DNA of 64,000 bases from Drosophila persimilis (taxonomy: Eukaryota > Arthropoda > Insecta > Diptera > Drosophilidae): the NCBI RefSeq assembly GCF_003286085.1, contig NW_020825324.1, forward strand, positions 2,108,001-2,172,000, written 5' to 3'. The notes under the pieces are model-generated. The model was given only the letters and a program-made list of their open reading frames with translations, searched no databases and was not told the DNA's origin. The first letter of the stretch is position 1; each line of letters starts with the position of its first letter. Below, in pieces: positions 22,006 to 33,942 of the stretch. A program made the translations under genes and the position numbers.

Positions 22006-23324
22006 TGTGCTGTTTTTTGACACCTTCCGTTTCGGAACAACGAACCCACGAGCCCATATTCAATGTGTTTCAGTCGGAAACCGAGCGACCACCGAGCTTC
22101 CGCTGAACGATAAACAATTCAAATTGAATTTCGCCGACTAAATAATGGCCAAAGAGGCCAGGTTAGTTGGCCCTGGAGAGGCGTGTCTGAGGGGGAAGCC
22201 TCTGCCATTCGGGGAGAATGAAAATAAAATGTGAAATAATCAAAGCGCGTGTGATTTGCATAATTTGTAATGTGGAATTTCCGCTCACATGGCTCCCATT
22301 TCCTGTTGCCCGCTCTCTCGCCCACAAACAGACTCCTCGGCATCGCTTTGCCGACCTGGCACCGGCAGCTCTGCCTCTGCCTCTGCCTCTCCCTCCACGC
22401 CGCGGCGCGGCGCTGGCATCTAGCTCTTCCCTTCCGCTTGGATAACTGTTTAATATGCATAAACTTCACCGAAAGCTGGAGGACACTCCTCACCCGAAAG
22501 AGATTTTTGGTTGTTGTGCTGCTCGTATCCTTCCGTTCGGTTAGCAAGCCAAGGACTGGCTCTGCCCCCAGGCTAGCGTGGCGGTGGCACGGGGCACGGG
22601 GCAAGGGGCACGGGGCTGTGTGTTGTTTTGGCCTAATTGGTTGCCGCTACTCAACTGGAGAGAAGAAAACGGCGAACAGTGACGAACTTTATGTACCCGT
22701 TTTTCTTACAATTTTCTTGCTTAAAAGATTCCGTTTTTTTTTTGTGCAAAGTTTTGCCGTTCGCTTTTCCATTTTTAGGGAATTTATTATTTGCTTTATG
22801 GCGCAAAACTTTAAAGACTAATTGGGCGTATCTTTATGGGTTCCGATTTCATCCCAAATCGGGCCCCGTTCCTATTCTTTTTCCGTCTAATGACGGGGAG
22901 CCTTTCCTCTCATCGATTACTTTTTTTTTGTTTTGTCTTTGGCATTTGTTCTCGGTTGAACTGAAGTTTCTTGCGCACTTACTCTACAAAAACTACCTAG
23001 AAATATGCCAAACTTAAGGGGAAAAAAGCTTCGCAGTTGCTTACAGTACCAGTGCATATATTATGTGAATTTTCACTAAAGTTTCCAGAACTGTTTCCGG
23101 TCAATTTAGCCAATCCCTTGGCTGTGCACCCTCTTTCCAAAGTTTTCCGATAGCTCGCAGCGATAAAAATATATCTATATGACTGCGACAGCCAGCCTCA
23201 TAAAGTTCTCTGGAAAGATAAGTTTTTCGATCAATTAATTTCCCAGACACTAGACAGCTTGCTGGAGTATTCAGCTCTTTACGGCATAACCCTTTTATCA
23301 GATCACTTTTAAAGATATACACGC
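22006..23324. other. Non-coding interval
   Basis: Open frames on both strands (22119-22604 minus, 22270-22821 plus) overlap one another, are rich in Arg/Cys/Leu from simple GC-rich sequence and match no family I know. Nothing else was seen. Confidence 0.5.
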
Positions 23325-23655
23325 AACACGCCAGATCTTTCCGTTCCTTCTTTATAAATAAATTTTGTTAGTCCAACCTCAAATAGTTTGTCAGGATTTA
23401 AATTTTCGTGCCAACAGCTGACGCAGCCGGATTCGGCTATCGATACTTCATCGGATGTTACACATAACAGAGGATTTTGTGCGCGCAATACACTTGATTG
23501 TGCGCTTAACAGCACTAAAGTGTGCGCTTAACAGAACACAAGAAAGAGAAGACAAAAATGTGTGAAAACGGGAGCACTTAAAAGCGAAAACGGTACGTTT
23601 CGGCTGAAAACGCAAAACGCAAAAGTAAGTGATAACCGGAGCCTGCTTGTTTGAA
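23325..23655 (+). mobile_element. Dispersed repeat with TGTGCGCTTAACAG units, copy A
   Basis: Shares a succession of motifs with 36290-36680 and 39935-40325 and, inverted, with about 51200-51465: CCAACCTCAA, GATTCGG, a TCAT(C/T)GG(G/A)TGTTACACATAACAGAGG block, then TGTGCGCTTAACAG units spaced about 22 bp, then AAAACGGGAGCAC and GGCTGAAAACGCAAAAC, ending near GAGCCTGC. No coding capacity, so presumably non-autonomous. Terminal inverted repeats or target duplications were not resolved. Confidence 0.7.
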
Positions 23656-26389
23656 GCAGGTTTCGAGGAGGCACTCCACTTCGTCCTTTAAACTATAAAT
23701 TTAACTAAAAAAAAAACCTCTAGACTGCAGTATTGACGGACTATTCTTCTCGATCGTGCCAAAAATAATTTATATAATGAAATAATTCGATGTCTCCTCA
23801 AAGTCGGGATTTGTGTCAGTTAAAATAGAATATGTATTATTCAGATGGCGTTCTGCTTGGGGTTTTATTTTGATGGCAAACCAAATCACTTTCGTATGAA
23901 TATATATATTCAACTAATTTTGAAAATTAGTATCTTTTTTTTGTAAATATTATTGAAATTTTATTCTTATGAATAAATTGCATCCGAATTCGGAAATAAC
24001 TTCCATTCAGCAAACTTTCTTCAAGTTTGTATATGAAATATTGTCCTTGTGGATAGCTCTTCAAAATATCCCACAGTTGAAGTATTTTCCAGAGAACCAT
24101 TTCGTAACCAATGAACGCCCTGTGACGCAGATGACTTTTGCCTTTCGCTGAGCAATCAAATTTCTTGTAGGCCGGCCCCTATCCGTAGCCCGCATGCGAG
24201 TACAACTTTTCGCATAAAACACTTTATGTTTTATATTCAAACTGTTTTATTTCGGGTTGATTTTTACACATGAATTAATAAACAGACTCCTCAAGCCACC
24301 ACCCACAACCCACCAGCCCCAACCGTCAGGTTTTTGTAGTTTGTGGTTTGCTATCGCTATTGCCGTTGCCGTTGCCGTCCCTATTGTTGGCTTAGTTCTC
24401 ATGTAAATCAGCGTCGGCCCTTGGTTCGTTCGATGTAAAATGTAAGCCAGTTGCGGCAAATTTGCATACGAGTGTGCTTAGGGACGCTTAGGGGATGCTT
24501 AGGGGATGCTTGGGGTATGGGATGCTGGCAGTTGGCTGTCGTCTGGAAGACTGGGCGGGGGGGGGGTTGAAGCTAATTTGCATTGGAGGGTCTGGGTCTC
24601 GGGACTGTGCCCCCGACAGACACTTTCGGAGGTGCAGAGTTCTCGAAAGGAGTGATGTGTGGGTGTGTGGGTGTGTGTGTGTGTGCGTGCGATTATGTTT
24701 TGTGTGCCCTTTGTGGTTGAGTTTTCATTGCTTTCCTTTTTGGCGTTTTTATGCGTCTGACAACAACAGAAAAAGGAGGAGTACAATGCGGGAATGTGGC
24801 TTTGAATACCCTTGAAAAGTATTCATTATATGCTGCATATACATGTCTGTATGTCTGTCTGTATGTGTGTGTATGCCAGGGCATTAAAGTGCACTAATTG
24901 TGGAATTATAATGAATTTGATGTGCCTTTAAAATTGGAAAATGGCGAATATTTCAAAGGTTGTGGCACCTTTTCCAAATCGTTATACTCTCTCCTCTGCC
25001 AGGGCATGCGAATTGTTGTTTTATGTTGTTTTTGCATACTTTGGGGCGTCTTTAAACTTGCATTTTGAATAAGTTTTAAATGCTCCTTTGTGTGCGTGTG
25101 TGTGTGGAGGAGTGGGCGCCACCATAAAATGAGTTCTGTTTTTGGGGTCTCAGTTGCGGTTTTTCACGGTTCCCTGGATACCTTTTTCAGGAGTGCCTGG
25201 GAAGCGCACTCCACGGCCCGGCATGCGTGCAATTAAAAAAGGGTTTATGCCTGTCGGGGGACCCCTTCCCACCCCCCTCCCCTTCGCCACCCTCCTCGTC
25301 CATTTCATTTGCATACTTTTGCAGAGCTCGGCGGGGAGGGGGGGTGGGACAGCTGCGTCAAATTGATTTTCAGACTGGGGACCAAAGCGAGTGCTGCTGT
25401 TGCTGTCGAGACCCCAAGGCTGAGGCCACTTAATTAACGCGTGTCAAATTCATTTCGCTCGCCACACTAAAACAAAAAAGAGATATCATTCTCGCAGGAT
25501 ACACAGTATTTTGTGTTTGTCATTGCGCTCAAAGTCAAGGCGGCGACGTGACGGAATGTTGTTATTCAGCCACAATAACCATTCCTTTCGAGGATTGAGA
25601 CAAACAATAGAGCCAAAGAAAAACAACTTGAGGCAAGGCCGCGGCCTTCAGGGACAGCTGAATTTCAAATTCACTCAACTAACGCAAATGATACTCTGAC
25701 AGAAGTATTCGAAGGATGGCAGGGATCCAAATGAATGTCAATAATATTGTATGTGGAGTTGGCGATTAAATAAACCAAGATTCAGCGTCCAGCATGGGGA
25801 CATTTTCATCAGTCTCCTGGATAGCCGGAGTAGGGTATGCCGCCAGGCGTTTGAAAGTTTTCTTCTTGCGGAAACTTCTTTGGTTTTATGATTACAAAAT
25901 GTCTAAAGAACAATTGGGATACAACGCATAAAGACGAACAATAAGAACAAAAGTACAACAAGACGAGAAGATGGGAAGATGGGAAGAAAACGGCAGGACC
26001 AACTACAATATTAAGTGAAATTTATTTTATTGCAGACAACAGACGCCAAGTTTTGTTATTCGTTGACTCATTTCGTTTCGTTTACTTTCACTTCCACTTC
26101 CACCTTCCACCTTCCGTCTCTCGTCTTCCGTTTCCTGCCATCAAGCGGCCCCAAAAAGTATGCTTTAGAAATTAGCAAAGAGGAAAAACAGACAGAGAAA
26201 GAGATTAAAATGGGGAAAGCGAGGAAGACAGACAGAGAGAGATAGAGAGAGAGAGATAGAGATGTATATGCCAAAAATGGACACCTGGTCTCAAGTGCCA
26301 GGGGAGTGCACTCAACAGCACACGCACACAAAGAGAGGCAAACACATAAAACATAATTGCAAATTAACCTTTTTCTGATTTACTCAACG

Positions 26390-26414
26390 CACACACACAC
26401 ACACACACACACAC
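26390..26414. repeat. CA microsatellite
   Basis: Twelve CA units. Confidence 0.95.
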
Positions 26415-26474
26415 AATTACAGAAGCAGAAGCAAACTCAACGAGCTCGAATAACTGTAATTTCATTTCGGGGGG

Positions 26475-26500
26475 CACACACACACACACACACAGACACA
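26475..26500. repeat. CA microsatellite
   Basis: CA units with one CAGACA interruption at the end. Confidence 0.9.
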
Positions 26501-26928
26501 GAGAACAATCCATGCCTGCCAGAAAGAGAGATGCATGTGTGTAGAGGGAGGCAGACCATGACCAAGGCAAGGGCTACCTGTTGAAGAGACAGCAGGCGGG
26601 GGGGAAGCTGGGGAGCTGCAGCGTAGACAGCAAGCAATTCAAGGTACACACCACATAAGGTAGGGTATGTACACACATTCAAAAACAAACAGTAAACCAC
26701 AAATAGCATCCCATCCGTACTCATTGCTCATTGCTCTGCGTATTTGCACCTTTCCTCTGAGACAACTGTGCATTAAGTAGGTGAAATTATTAAGTTAACC
26801 GTAATGCCAAAATAAACACGGGCACAGTCGGAGGCGCTGTGCTGCCACAGGGGACGGGGGAAGCCAGCTCCATTAACACAATTGCCAGTCAACAGGGCCG
26901 GGCCGGGACGGGCTGGGCTGCCTCTCTT

Positions 26929-26964
26929 GTCTTGTCCTGTCCTGTCCTGTTCTGTTCTGTTCTG
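26929..26964. repeat. CCTGT / TCTGT pentanucleotide tract
   Basis: CTTGT, CCTGT and TCTGT units in succession. Confidence 0.85.
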
Positions 26965-29053
26965 CACCATCCTGTTCCGCTGTACTGCTGTGCCGTCCTG
27001 CTGTCAACATCTTTGGGTTAATGATTTTTATGTACATTTTAATGTGCCAACAGTTTTCATGCGCCTCTCGCCTTCCCTCTCCCTCCCCCTCCCCCTACCT
27101 CTCTGTCTCTCGCTCTTTCGCCTGCTTGCGAGTAAAATGAGCGAAAAATAATGAAAATTAAGAAAACGTGCGGAGGGGCCAGGGCAGACGTAGTGTTGCG
27201 GCGGAAACGGGGACGCAGATGGGCAGCGGACCTTGAAGCTGTGGCATGTCACGGAACACACTCACACACACTTGCACGCGTGCACTAATGCTCACACACC
27301 TCACAGAGGGAGCACATACGCCTACGGTCAGAGCAATAGGTACCTACACTAGCATATCTTTTTTATATTGTTTCGAATTTTCGTATTTCCATTCTTATTT
27401 TAAATTCTTTCAATATACATTATAAATATATACACCGTAGGATACCCATTCCGCAGTCCAACTGGTTCAAGTTCTAGTAGCGACGACCAAACTGTACCGC
27501 ATGCATCCCTGGGACTTGATCGAAGAAATTTGACACAAAATTAGGGTATTTAATAGATCATTGGTCATTGGTGTGCAGAACTGTTAAGCAACTGAGCAAC
27601 AACAACAACTTGCTTGAACTGCGGCTCCCTGCCTACTTATTCGGGTTCGGCTACAGGTCCTTGTCGAGGCTCTATGTACTATGTGTGTACTTGCTTGGGC
27701 ATTGATCATGTGTGAGAGCGTGAAACGAAGTCATTACTGGGATCTACTTTTATATCTTTACTTCTCCGACCACGACTTTCTTTCTTTCTTTCGCACGTCG
27801 ACCTCCTTCCTTTGCTCAGTGTGGCCGTATATTCTGAATTGGTCCAGAGTGGCCGTACATTTATGGATTATTTATATTGGCTGATTAGAAGGTGCTACAT
27901 CGCTACATCCACCTTACACCTTTGGAATATGTACACAATCCGATGGAAATTAATTGATTCTGCCAATGATAATTTCAGTTAAAGTTATTTACTTAAGAGT
28001 ATTTTTTTGTTCACCATAGGTGTGCGTGCGTGTGCGTGTGTGTGCTGCAGAGCAATCAAATTGATTGGCTTGACAATTTGCGTTGCCAACAGGACATGTG
28101 GGACGTGGGACGTGGGATGTGGATGTGAATTTGGGTGACAGGTTCTACTCCCAAAAACTGCCGGAGAGCAATTAAAACTCAAATTATATTGCAAAAACAT
28201 TACATACCTAATATATATTGTAATTTGATTGATTTTAATGAAGCTTGTTTTGTTTAAATTAGGAGAACCACAGCAGTTGATGTTTACTTTTGGGAGTGGT
28301 CGTTGTTCATTGGTTCATAATTCTGCAGTTCATTGGGAGACGAAGGACTAGATATCCATTGATCTATGGGCTAGAATAAACCCCATGAACCCCAAGAACC
28401 ACCATAGAGCGACAGTCTTGTTCGTCTTGAGGTTCTCCAAGTAAGGTCGAATACTTTCCGCAAGGCCTCGTTTATAAAGTGCCTCAGGATCGGGCCGGCC
28501 AGGCATTACATTGTTTTGCTCTTCAGTGTTTTCTGCCTACAATCGTGGCTCACCTGAGGGGGATATAATGTTCTCTGGCTGCCCGCTCGCCATTTCCGTT
28601 GGCGGCATTCGCCATGGCCATAATTTATTGTTAGTTGGGACTCGGGAAAACAAAGTTTTGCATTTCATTCGCATGTATATTTTTTGAAAATTGAACTGTC
28701 AACAGCACAAACTGATTGCCCAGCAGGCGGAAAAGTGGGAAAACGTGGAAAAACGATGCAAAATACAGCGAAAGTAAAAGGCAACAAGCGGCCAAAGCGG
28801 AATGAGAGGAATGTACGCGTAATATGCAGGAAAGTTTTCCGCTTTTACATTTTCCATTTTCCATTGCATTCTCGTCCTCGCTCCTGTTCGATGGCCCAAG
28901 GCCGTGGCCGTGGCCTTGGCTGCGGCCGTGGCTGCCCAGCGGCTGTAAAATCAATTGGGGATAATCCAAGAAAAACAAATACTGTACATATATGCTCATA
29001 GCATGCACCTATGTATGTACGAGCCTTTAAATATATGCTTTCATTCCTTTGAG

Positions 29054-29132
29054 CTCTGATTTGGAATCGTGCAACGGATTACGGATGATCCAGGAGATGG
29101 AGCGCGCAGCCCAGCAACTGGAGGCCGCATCA
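29054..29132 (+). CDS. Possible short exon, unknown product
   Basis: After TTCCTTTGAG (possible acceptor) a frame reads through residues such as LRMIQEMERAAQQLEAAS, a helical, Glu/Gln/Ala-rich stretch with codon choices like a coding exon. A possible donor TG|GTAGTC follows at 29133. The frame stays open to 29330 but becomes less protein-like. No partner exon was identified and I do not recognise the peptide. Confidence 0.2.
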
Positions 29133-30335
29133 GTGGTAGTCACTGTGTCTGCCCATACGGGAATAGTACCAGCCACCTCCAAATCCCGTCCACTACATCT
29201 CTATCTCACTCTTCCCACCAACCATCCGGCCGTTACATCTCGCTCACTCCACCAGGGGCTACCACTAGACGAGAACGCAGCAATGATTATGGGGTTGGAG
29301 TCTACTATATGTATGTGCCTACACGTATAGGTCTCTTCGAGTAACGTATTTAAAAACACCAAGGGATTGTTGGCCTCGTTAATCAGCCAGCAATCATTAT
29401 TTGTCAATTAATATTTTATATTTTTGAGTGAATAATTCATCAACTTCTTCAAATCAGCGACACACTCTAACCCACAGCTACTACTAAGCTACATAAGCCT
29501 TATATAAGCCTTGTACATACAAATTTATGTATCTAAATTTGGAACTATATATCCTTTTGTAAGTGTATATTGTATGTGTATCCAAGGCGAGGCCAGTCAA
29601 CTGTTGATTGAACATCTGCGTTGCCTTTTCATTTGCATATTTATATTCTTATATTCTTGTTGATTTTTCATCGCCCGGCCGGTTTTACTGTTCGCTGCTG
29701 TTTCCCTGGGTTTCCCTGGGTTTTTCTTTGCTTTTTCCCCTTTTCCCCGAGGAGAAAATTCTGCTTTTTTTGTGTGTTTCTGTCCATGTCTTAGGCAAAC
29801 TTTGTCAATTGTTTTGCCACTTGATTTGCATAAGAAAATTGACATAAAAATTTGTCACCGCAGCGCAGCGCAGAGCAGAGCAGAGCAGAGCAGCTTGGCC
29901 TGGCTTACTGCCAAAAGTTTTGCTCTTGATTTTGTTGATTTTATTTTCCCCTGTGGCATTCGTTTCGTTTCGCTCATCCGTTTCGAAAGTTATCAAAAAG
30001 CATGAAAATTAATTAGCCAAAATTACACAATTTTCATGTATTTTTCATCCTCAGTTTTCAAAGCAATTAGCAGGCGTGTGCGTGTGCGTGTGTGTGTGCG
30101 TGTGTGTGTGCGTGTGCTGAGGTGAGTGTAAGTGAGCTCTTTGATGCTCGGCAAAAAACTTTCCTCCAACTTTGCCCCCATGACCGGGAAACAGGGAAAC
30201 CGGGAAAGCCACTCCCCATCCCATTGCACTTTCTTTCTAATGTGTTCATCTAATTTATGGCTTCATAAAGCGGCAATTATCGAATTTCGGTCTAGAGCAG
30301 AAACTGGCTTACACTAGACCACACAAAAACACAAA

Positions 30336-30373
<38 letters not shown>

Positions 30374-33300
30374 GCAAAGGAATAAAATAAAGGCATCCAC
30401 TTGAATGCTCCCACAGGCGAATGCCCGGAGGGCCTGATGAATTTGGTGTCCACTTGAGTGGGGGATATACCCGTGGAAGCTCTCCTCCGAGGGCCCCAAT
30501 TTAAGTGCGAGACAGATTAAAGTGTCTACCTGACGGTGATGCCAATTTCAGAAGTATTTCAGAAAATTATTCACCTGGACAGAGAGACCCGTGACTGTAC
30601 AAAACACTGTCAAAGGACACTTCAGGGCACTAGGGGATTTATTCGTTGTCTATGGAACTCGATTGCCCTTTTCCTTCTGTTGAAAAGAATTTTTGAAAAC
30701 TTGAAACGAAATCTCACACCAATCAGGGGAATATTTTTGTAAAATGATTTCCATCCGACATTTTTTCACATCTCATTTACTGTGTCAATGTTCTCACCCA
30801 ATCCTTTCGCCTGAACGGACACAGACAGACCTCTCGTGTGGGTGGAAGGGAGGCGCCAGGTTGCGCCCAAGAGAGCTTTGGCAGGCGTCCATTCTTTGAT
30901 TTCCTCAAGGATATTGCCAGGGAAAATGGATTACATTTTGACGAAATTTGGCGGTTTCTAAGCTTTGGGAGGGTTGCTACCAACAAAGAGCTTTAAGAGT
31001 CAACAGCTGAAACCCCACCACCCCCCGCCTCCCTTTACCACCTTTGTGGGAACAAAGTCAAAGTCCCCCTCGTCCTCCCTCCCGTTTTCCTTTTGTGGCT
31101 TTAAGACAAATGACAAAAAAAAATTGTGTTCTTCGTATAAATGTTTGCCGCCAGTCGCTCGAACACACGCGCACCAATACGCACACGCAGGCACACCAAT
31201 ACACACGCATAACAACCTGGCGCTGCCACAGAGGCAAATGAGCGAAGGCAACGAATCTGTGCGCTTCCCAAGGAGTCCTTCAGTTGGACTTGGCGCTGGG
31301 AAACCCGCGAAAGTCCCCACCCATACCTTGTACCTGTAGCAATCCCAGGAACACGGCTTTATGGCAGGGTATTTGCACTTCCTGCGTGCCGTGCCTTACT
31401 GTTTTTGGGTCGTCAACGGACGAGGACAACAGCAACAGCAACAGCATGGCGAAGCCAAGGAGATGTCCTCGTCCCCTGTCGTCGTCGTCATGGCTTGTCC
31501 TCCAAAAAAGTTGGGCGCGCACAATATTTATTAAGCTTTTATTCAAGCCATCAAGCATTAGGGATAACGACGTCCCGTCGACGGCGACGTCGGCTGAGGC
31601 TGCTTCGGTGGCTTCTGGGAAAACCTTTTCTGCCTGCTGCCCCTGAATGATTCTGGCCTTACACCAGTGTGTGTTTCAAAGGCTTACAGGGAAAAGAGGG
31701 AGAGAGAATTATGTGTGCGCAAAGTCGTGGAAAACGTAGTCTACTTATTCGGGCACAAGGACCAATTGGCCATTAAGTATACGCCATGTGTTCGACGCAA
31801 AAGCATAAGCATTGACTAAATTCCAGATTAGAAAGCCGCTGAACACTCTCGCTCCCATCTACTGGAAATATTTATAGTTAGGCGACGAGATTCTTGGTAA
31901 ACTTATCGCAGACTAGAGGTTGCTACTGGTTATGGAATAAGGAGTGGATAGAGGAAAGACATACGAAATTTGCATACAGAAAGAGTGTTTAAAACTTTAT
32001 TTACTTCAGAGATTTTCAAACCAGAACCAGACTTGATAAGCAAGAAACATAACCATAAACAACCATTTAATCCATTAAGAGCCCATGCATAAGCGACTAA
32101 ACTTTAGGAATTCTGGCGCCGAACTGGTGAAAGATATCTTGATAATTATTTTTGTTAAGTAAAGAGGACAAATGGTTATACAAGAAGAATTTTTAAACAG
32201 TATGATGTTTTCGTGGTTTAGCTAAAAAATTTCACCTAAAAGTAAAAATCACAAAAAAATAAAATTACGCTATCTTTAATAGAACTAAATTAATAAAAAT
32301 ATGCCCACAAAACTAGCCGCAAAATTGTGTATTTATTGTGCTCATGCTATATCTCAGGTATTCGCTTGGGTAGAACATTTTCGGATTGGTTCCTTGGGGA
32401 GCAAAATTCCATCAAAATCGTACAAGCCGTTTAGGAGCTTGCGAATTCAATTCCCATTTACAATACCGGGTACAGACGAGCAATTTAAATGCACTTGAGA
32501 GGCCACAGGATGCAGGCCAGAGGACGAGACCCTAGCTGCTGCTGAAATGCGAACTGCTGGGCGTAGGAAATCACTGAATTCAATTTGAGCTATTTCCTGT
32601 GTTTTCGAAAGGTGCTCGACGAGAGCCATCTCATCCGCTCCGCTATTCCCAAAATTAAAATCTGCTTAGAAGGCCAAACAAATCGGAAGAAAATAAAGAA
32701 GCGATTGTCATGGAACGGGAAGGCTGGCTCTTCAAAGTCGGACTGAGAGGAAGTGGGGGGCAGGGCGGAGACCTGGCTGTTGACAACGTGGATACCCTGC
32801 CCGGCCGATGGCCTGCCCTTTGCCTCCTGCCTTTCTGCCTTCATTGTGCGCTTTTCCAATTGAATTTTTCAATTCAAATTGAAATTAATATTCGCTTTGA
32901 GCATATCAATATACACGAACACACATGCAGCCAAATATACTCCTATATGTGTGTGTGTCTGTACGTATATCTGGCCGGGATTAGTCCTCGGCTCCTTCCC
33001 GCCCCCTGGGCGGCTCTTCAGCGGGAAAATCAATAAAGGAACCCAAACGAAAGGCAACCAACGACAAAACTCTCTTCTCTTTTTTTTATGAACACTTCTC
33101 GGTCACAAATTAATAAAAAATGTTAAAAAAAGAAACAAAAAAAAACAAAAAATGAAAAGGAAAACTTGATCGATTTTTATGCCGGGAACATTCGTGCTCC
33201 GCCGAGTCGATTCGCACAGCATAAAAAGAACTCGTATTAGGCAAATTAAGATAAACAAAATAGGATTTATATGGGGGCCATAAAGAACAGTTCAGGCCGG

Positions 33301-33545
33301 GATCAGCCAGGGACATGGCATTTACGACAACCATTTGATTTACTCAAAGGAGGCTCGTGACTGAGTCAAAGCCAAATTTTAAATTGACAATGGGCCCATA
33401 AAAACCCGGCCAGTAATCGGAGTACGAGTACACAGAAAGGGAAGCCGAAGCGAACCGAAATGAAATGAAAGCTCAAATGGAAGCGGAATCAGAAAAATAA
33501 ACGGATATGGAAACGAGCAGCGACCGGATGGGGTTAAAGGCACCA
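29133..33545. other. Non-coding interval
   Basis: No supported gene. TG tracts at 30075-30118 and 30338-30371; CAGCAACAG-type tract near 31430; long purine/pyrimidine stretches near 33065-33160. ATTCAATTGAATT-like palindromic sequence lies at about 32857-32885. Confidence 0.5.
30338..30371. repeat. TG microsatellite
   Basis: Sixteen or more GT units. Confidence 0.95.
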
Positions 33546-33739
33546 ACCTCATCTAATAAATGCAATCATCATCATCAAATTATACATCATTCCATGAGCT
33601 GACGTCAAGTGCACTGGAAATAGAGGAAAGCTCTTCATCAGCAGAATACTCCGAATAATCGAAATTATTATTAAAGTTCCTTTCGAGCATACAAAGGATT
33701 TCTATCAATTGTTTTCCTCAGGCAGATATTCCGATTTAG

Positions 33740-33805
33740 TTTTGAAAACGCAAAAATTGATGCTCCCGCTTTCGAGAGACGCATAATTTTTCCGTTTGTG
33801 TGGTT
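33740..33805 (-). mobile_element. Piece of the TGTGCGCTTAACAG repeat family, inverted
   Basis: Read on the minus strand this matches about 51503-51571: AAACGGAAAAATT, then GCG, then CGGGAGCA(T/C)CAATTTTTGCG and TTTTCAAAA in the same order. It lies just downstream of the candidate poly(A) signal of the spindle-midzone gene. A second identical piece is at 37385-37450. Confidence 0.65.
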
Positions 33806-33834
33806 CGGTTGTCCTTCTTGAAGATAATTCAATT

Positions 33835-33840
33835 TTTATT
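33835..33840 (-). terminator. Poly(A) signal for unit-1 gene
   Basis: AATAAA on the minus strand, about 103 bp after the stop codon (33943). Confidence 0.6.
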
Positions 33841-33942
33841 GGGCAACATCGAAAATAAATGAAACAGAGATAAACAGATAAAGGTGCAACAAATAAAATC
33901 AAACATAAAACGCAAATAAAAATTTGAAAACATAGGTAAATT

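Larger units (their letters stand above)
23656..29053. other. Non-coding, microsatellite-rich interval
   Basis: No gene supported. Simple repeats: GTGTGGG/TG 24656-24691, GA/GATA 26235-26262, CA 26390-26414, CA 26475-26500, a CCTGT/TCTGT pentamer tract 26929-26964, pyrimidine tract 27065-27120. The rest is unremarkable AT-rich sequence. Confidence 0.5.

Noticed and set aside
22119..22604. 161-codon minus-strand frame
   Set aside because: Arg/Gln-rich repeats (RERQRQRQ) from CTGCCTCTG simple sequence; no start context or homology.
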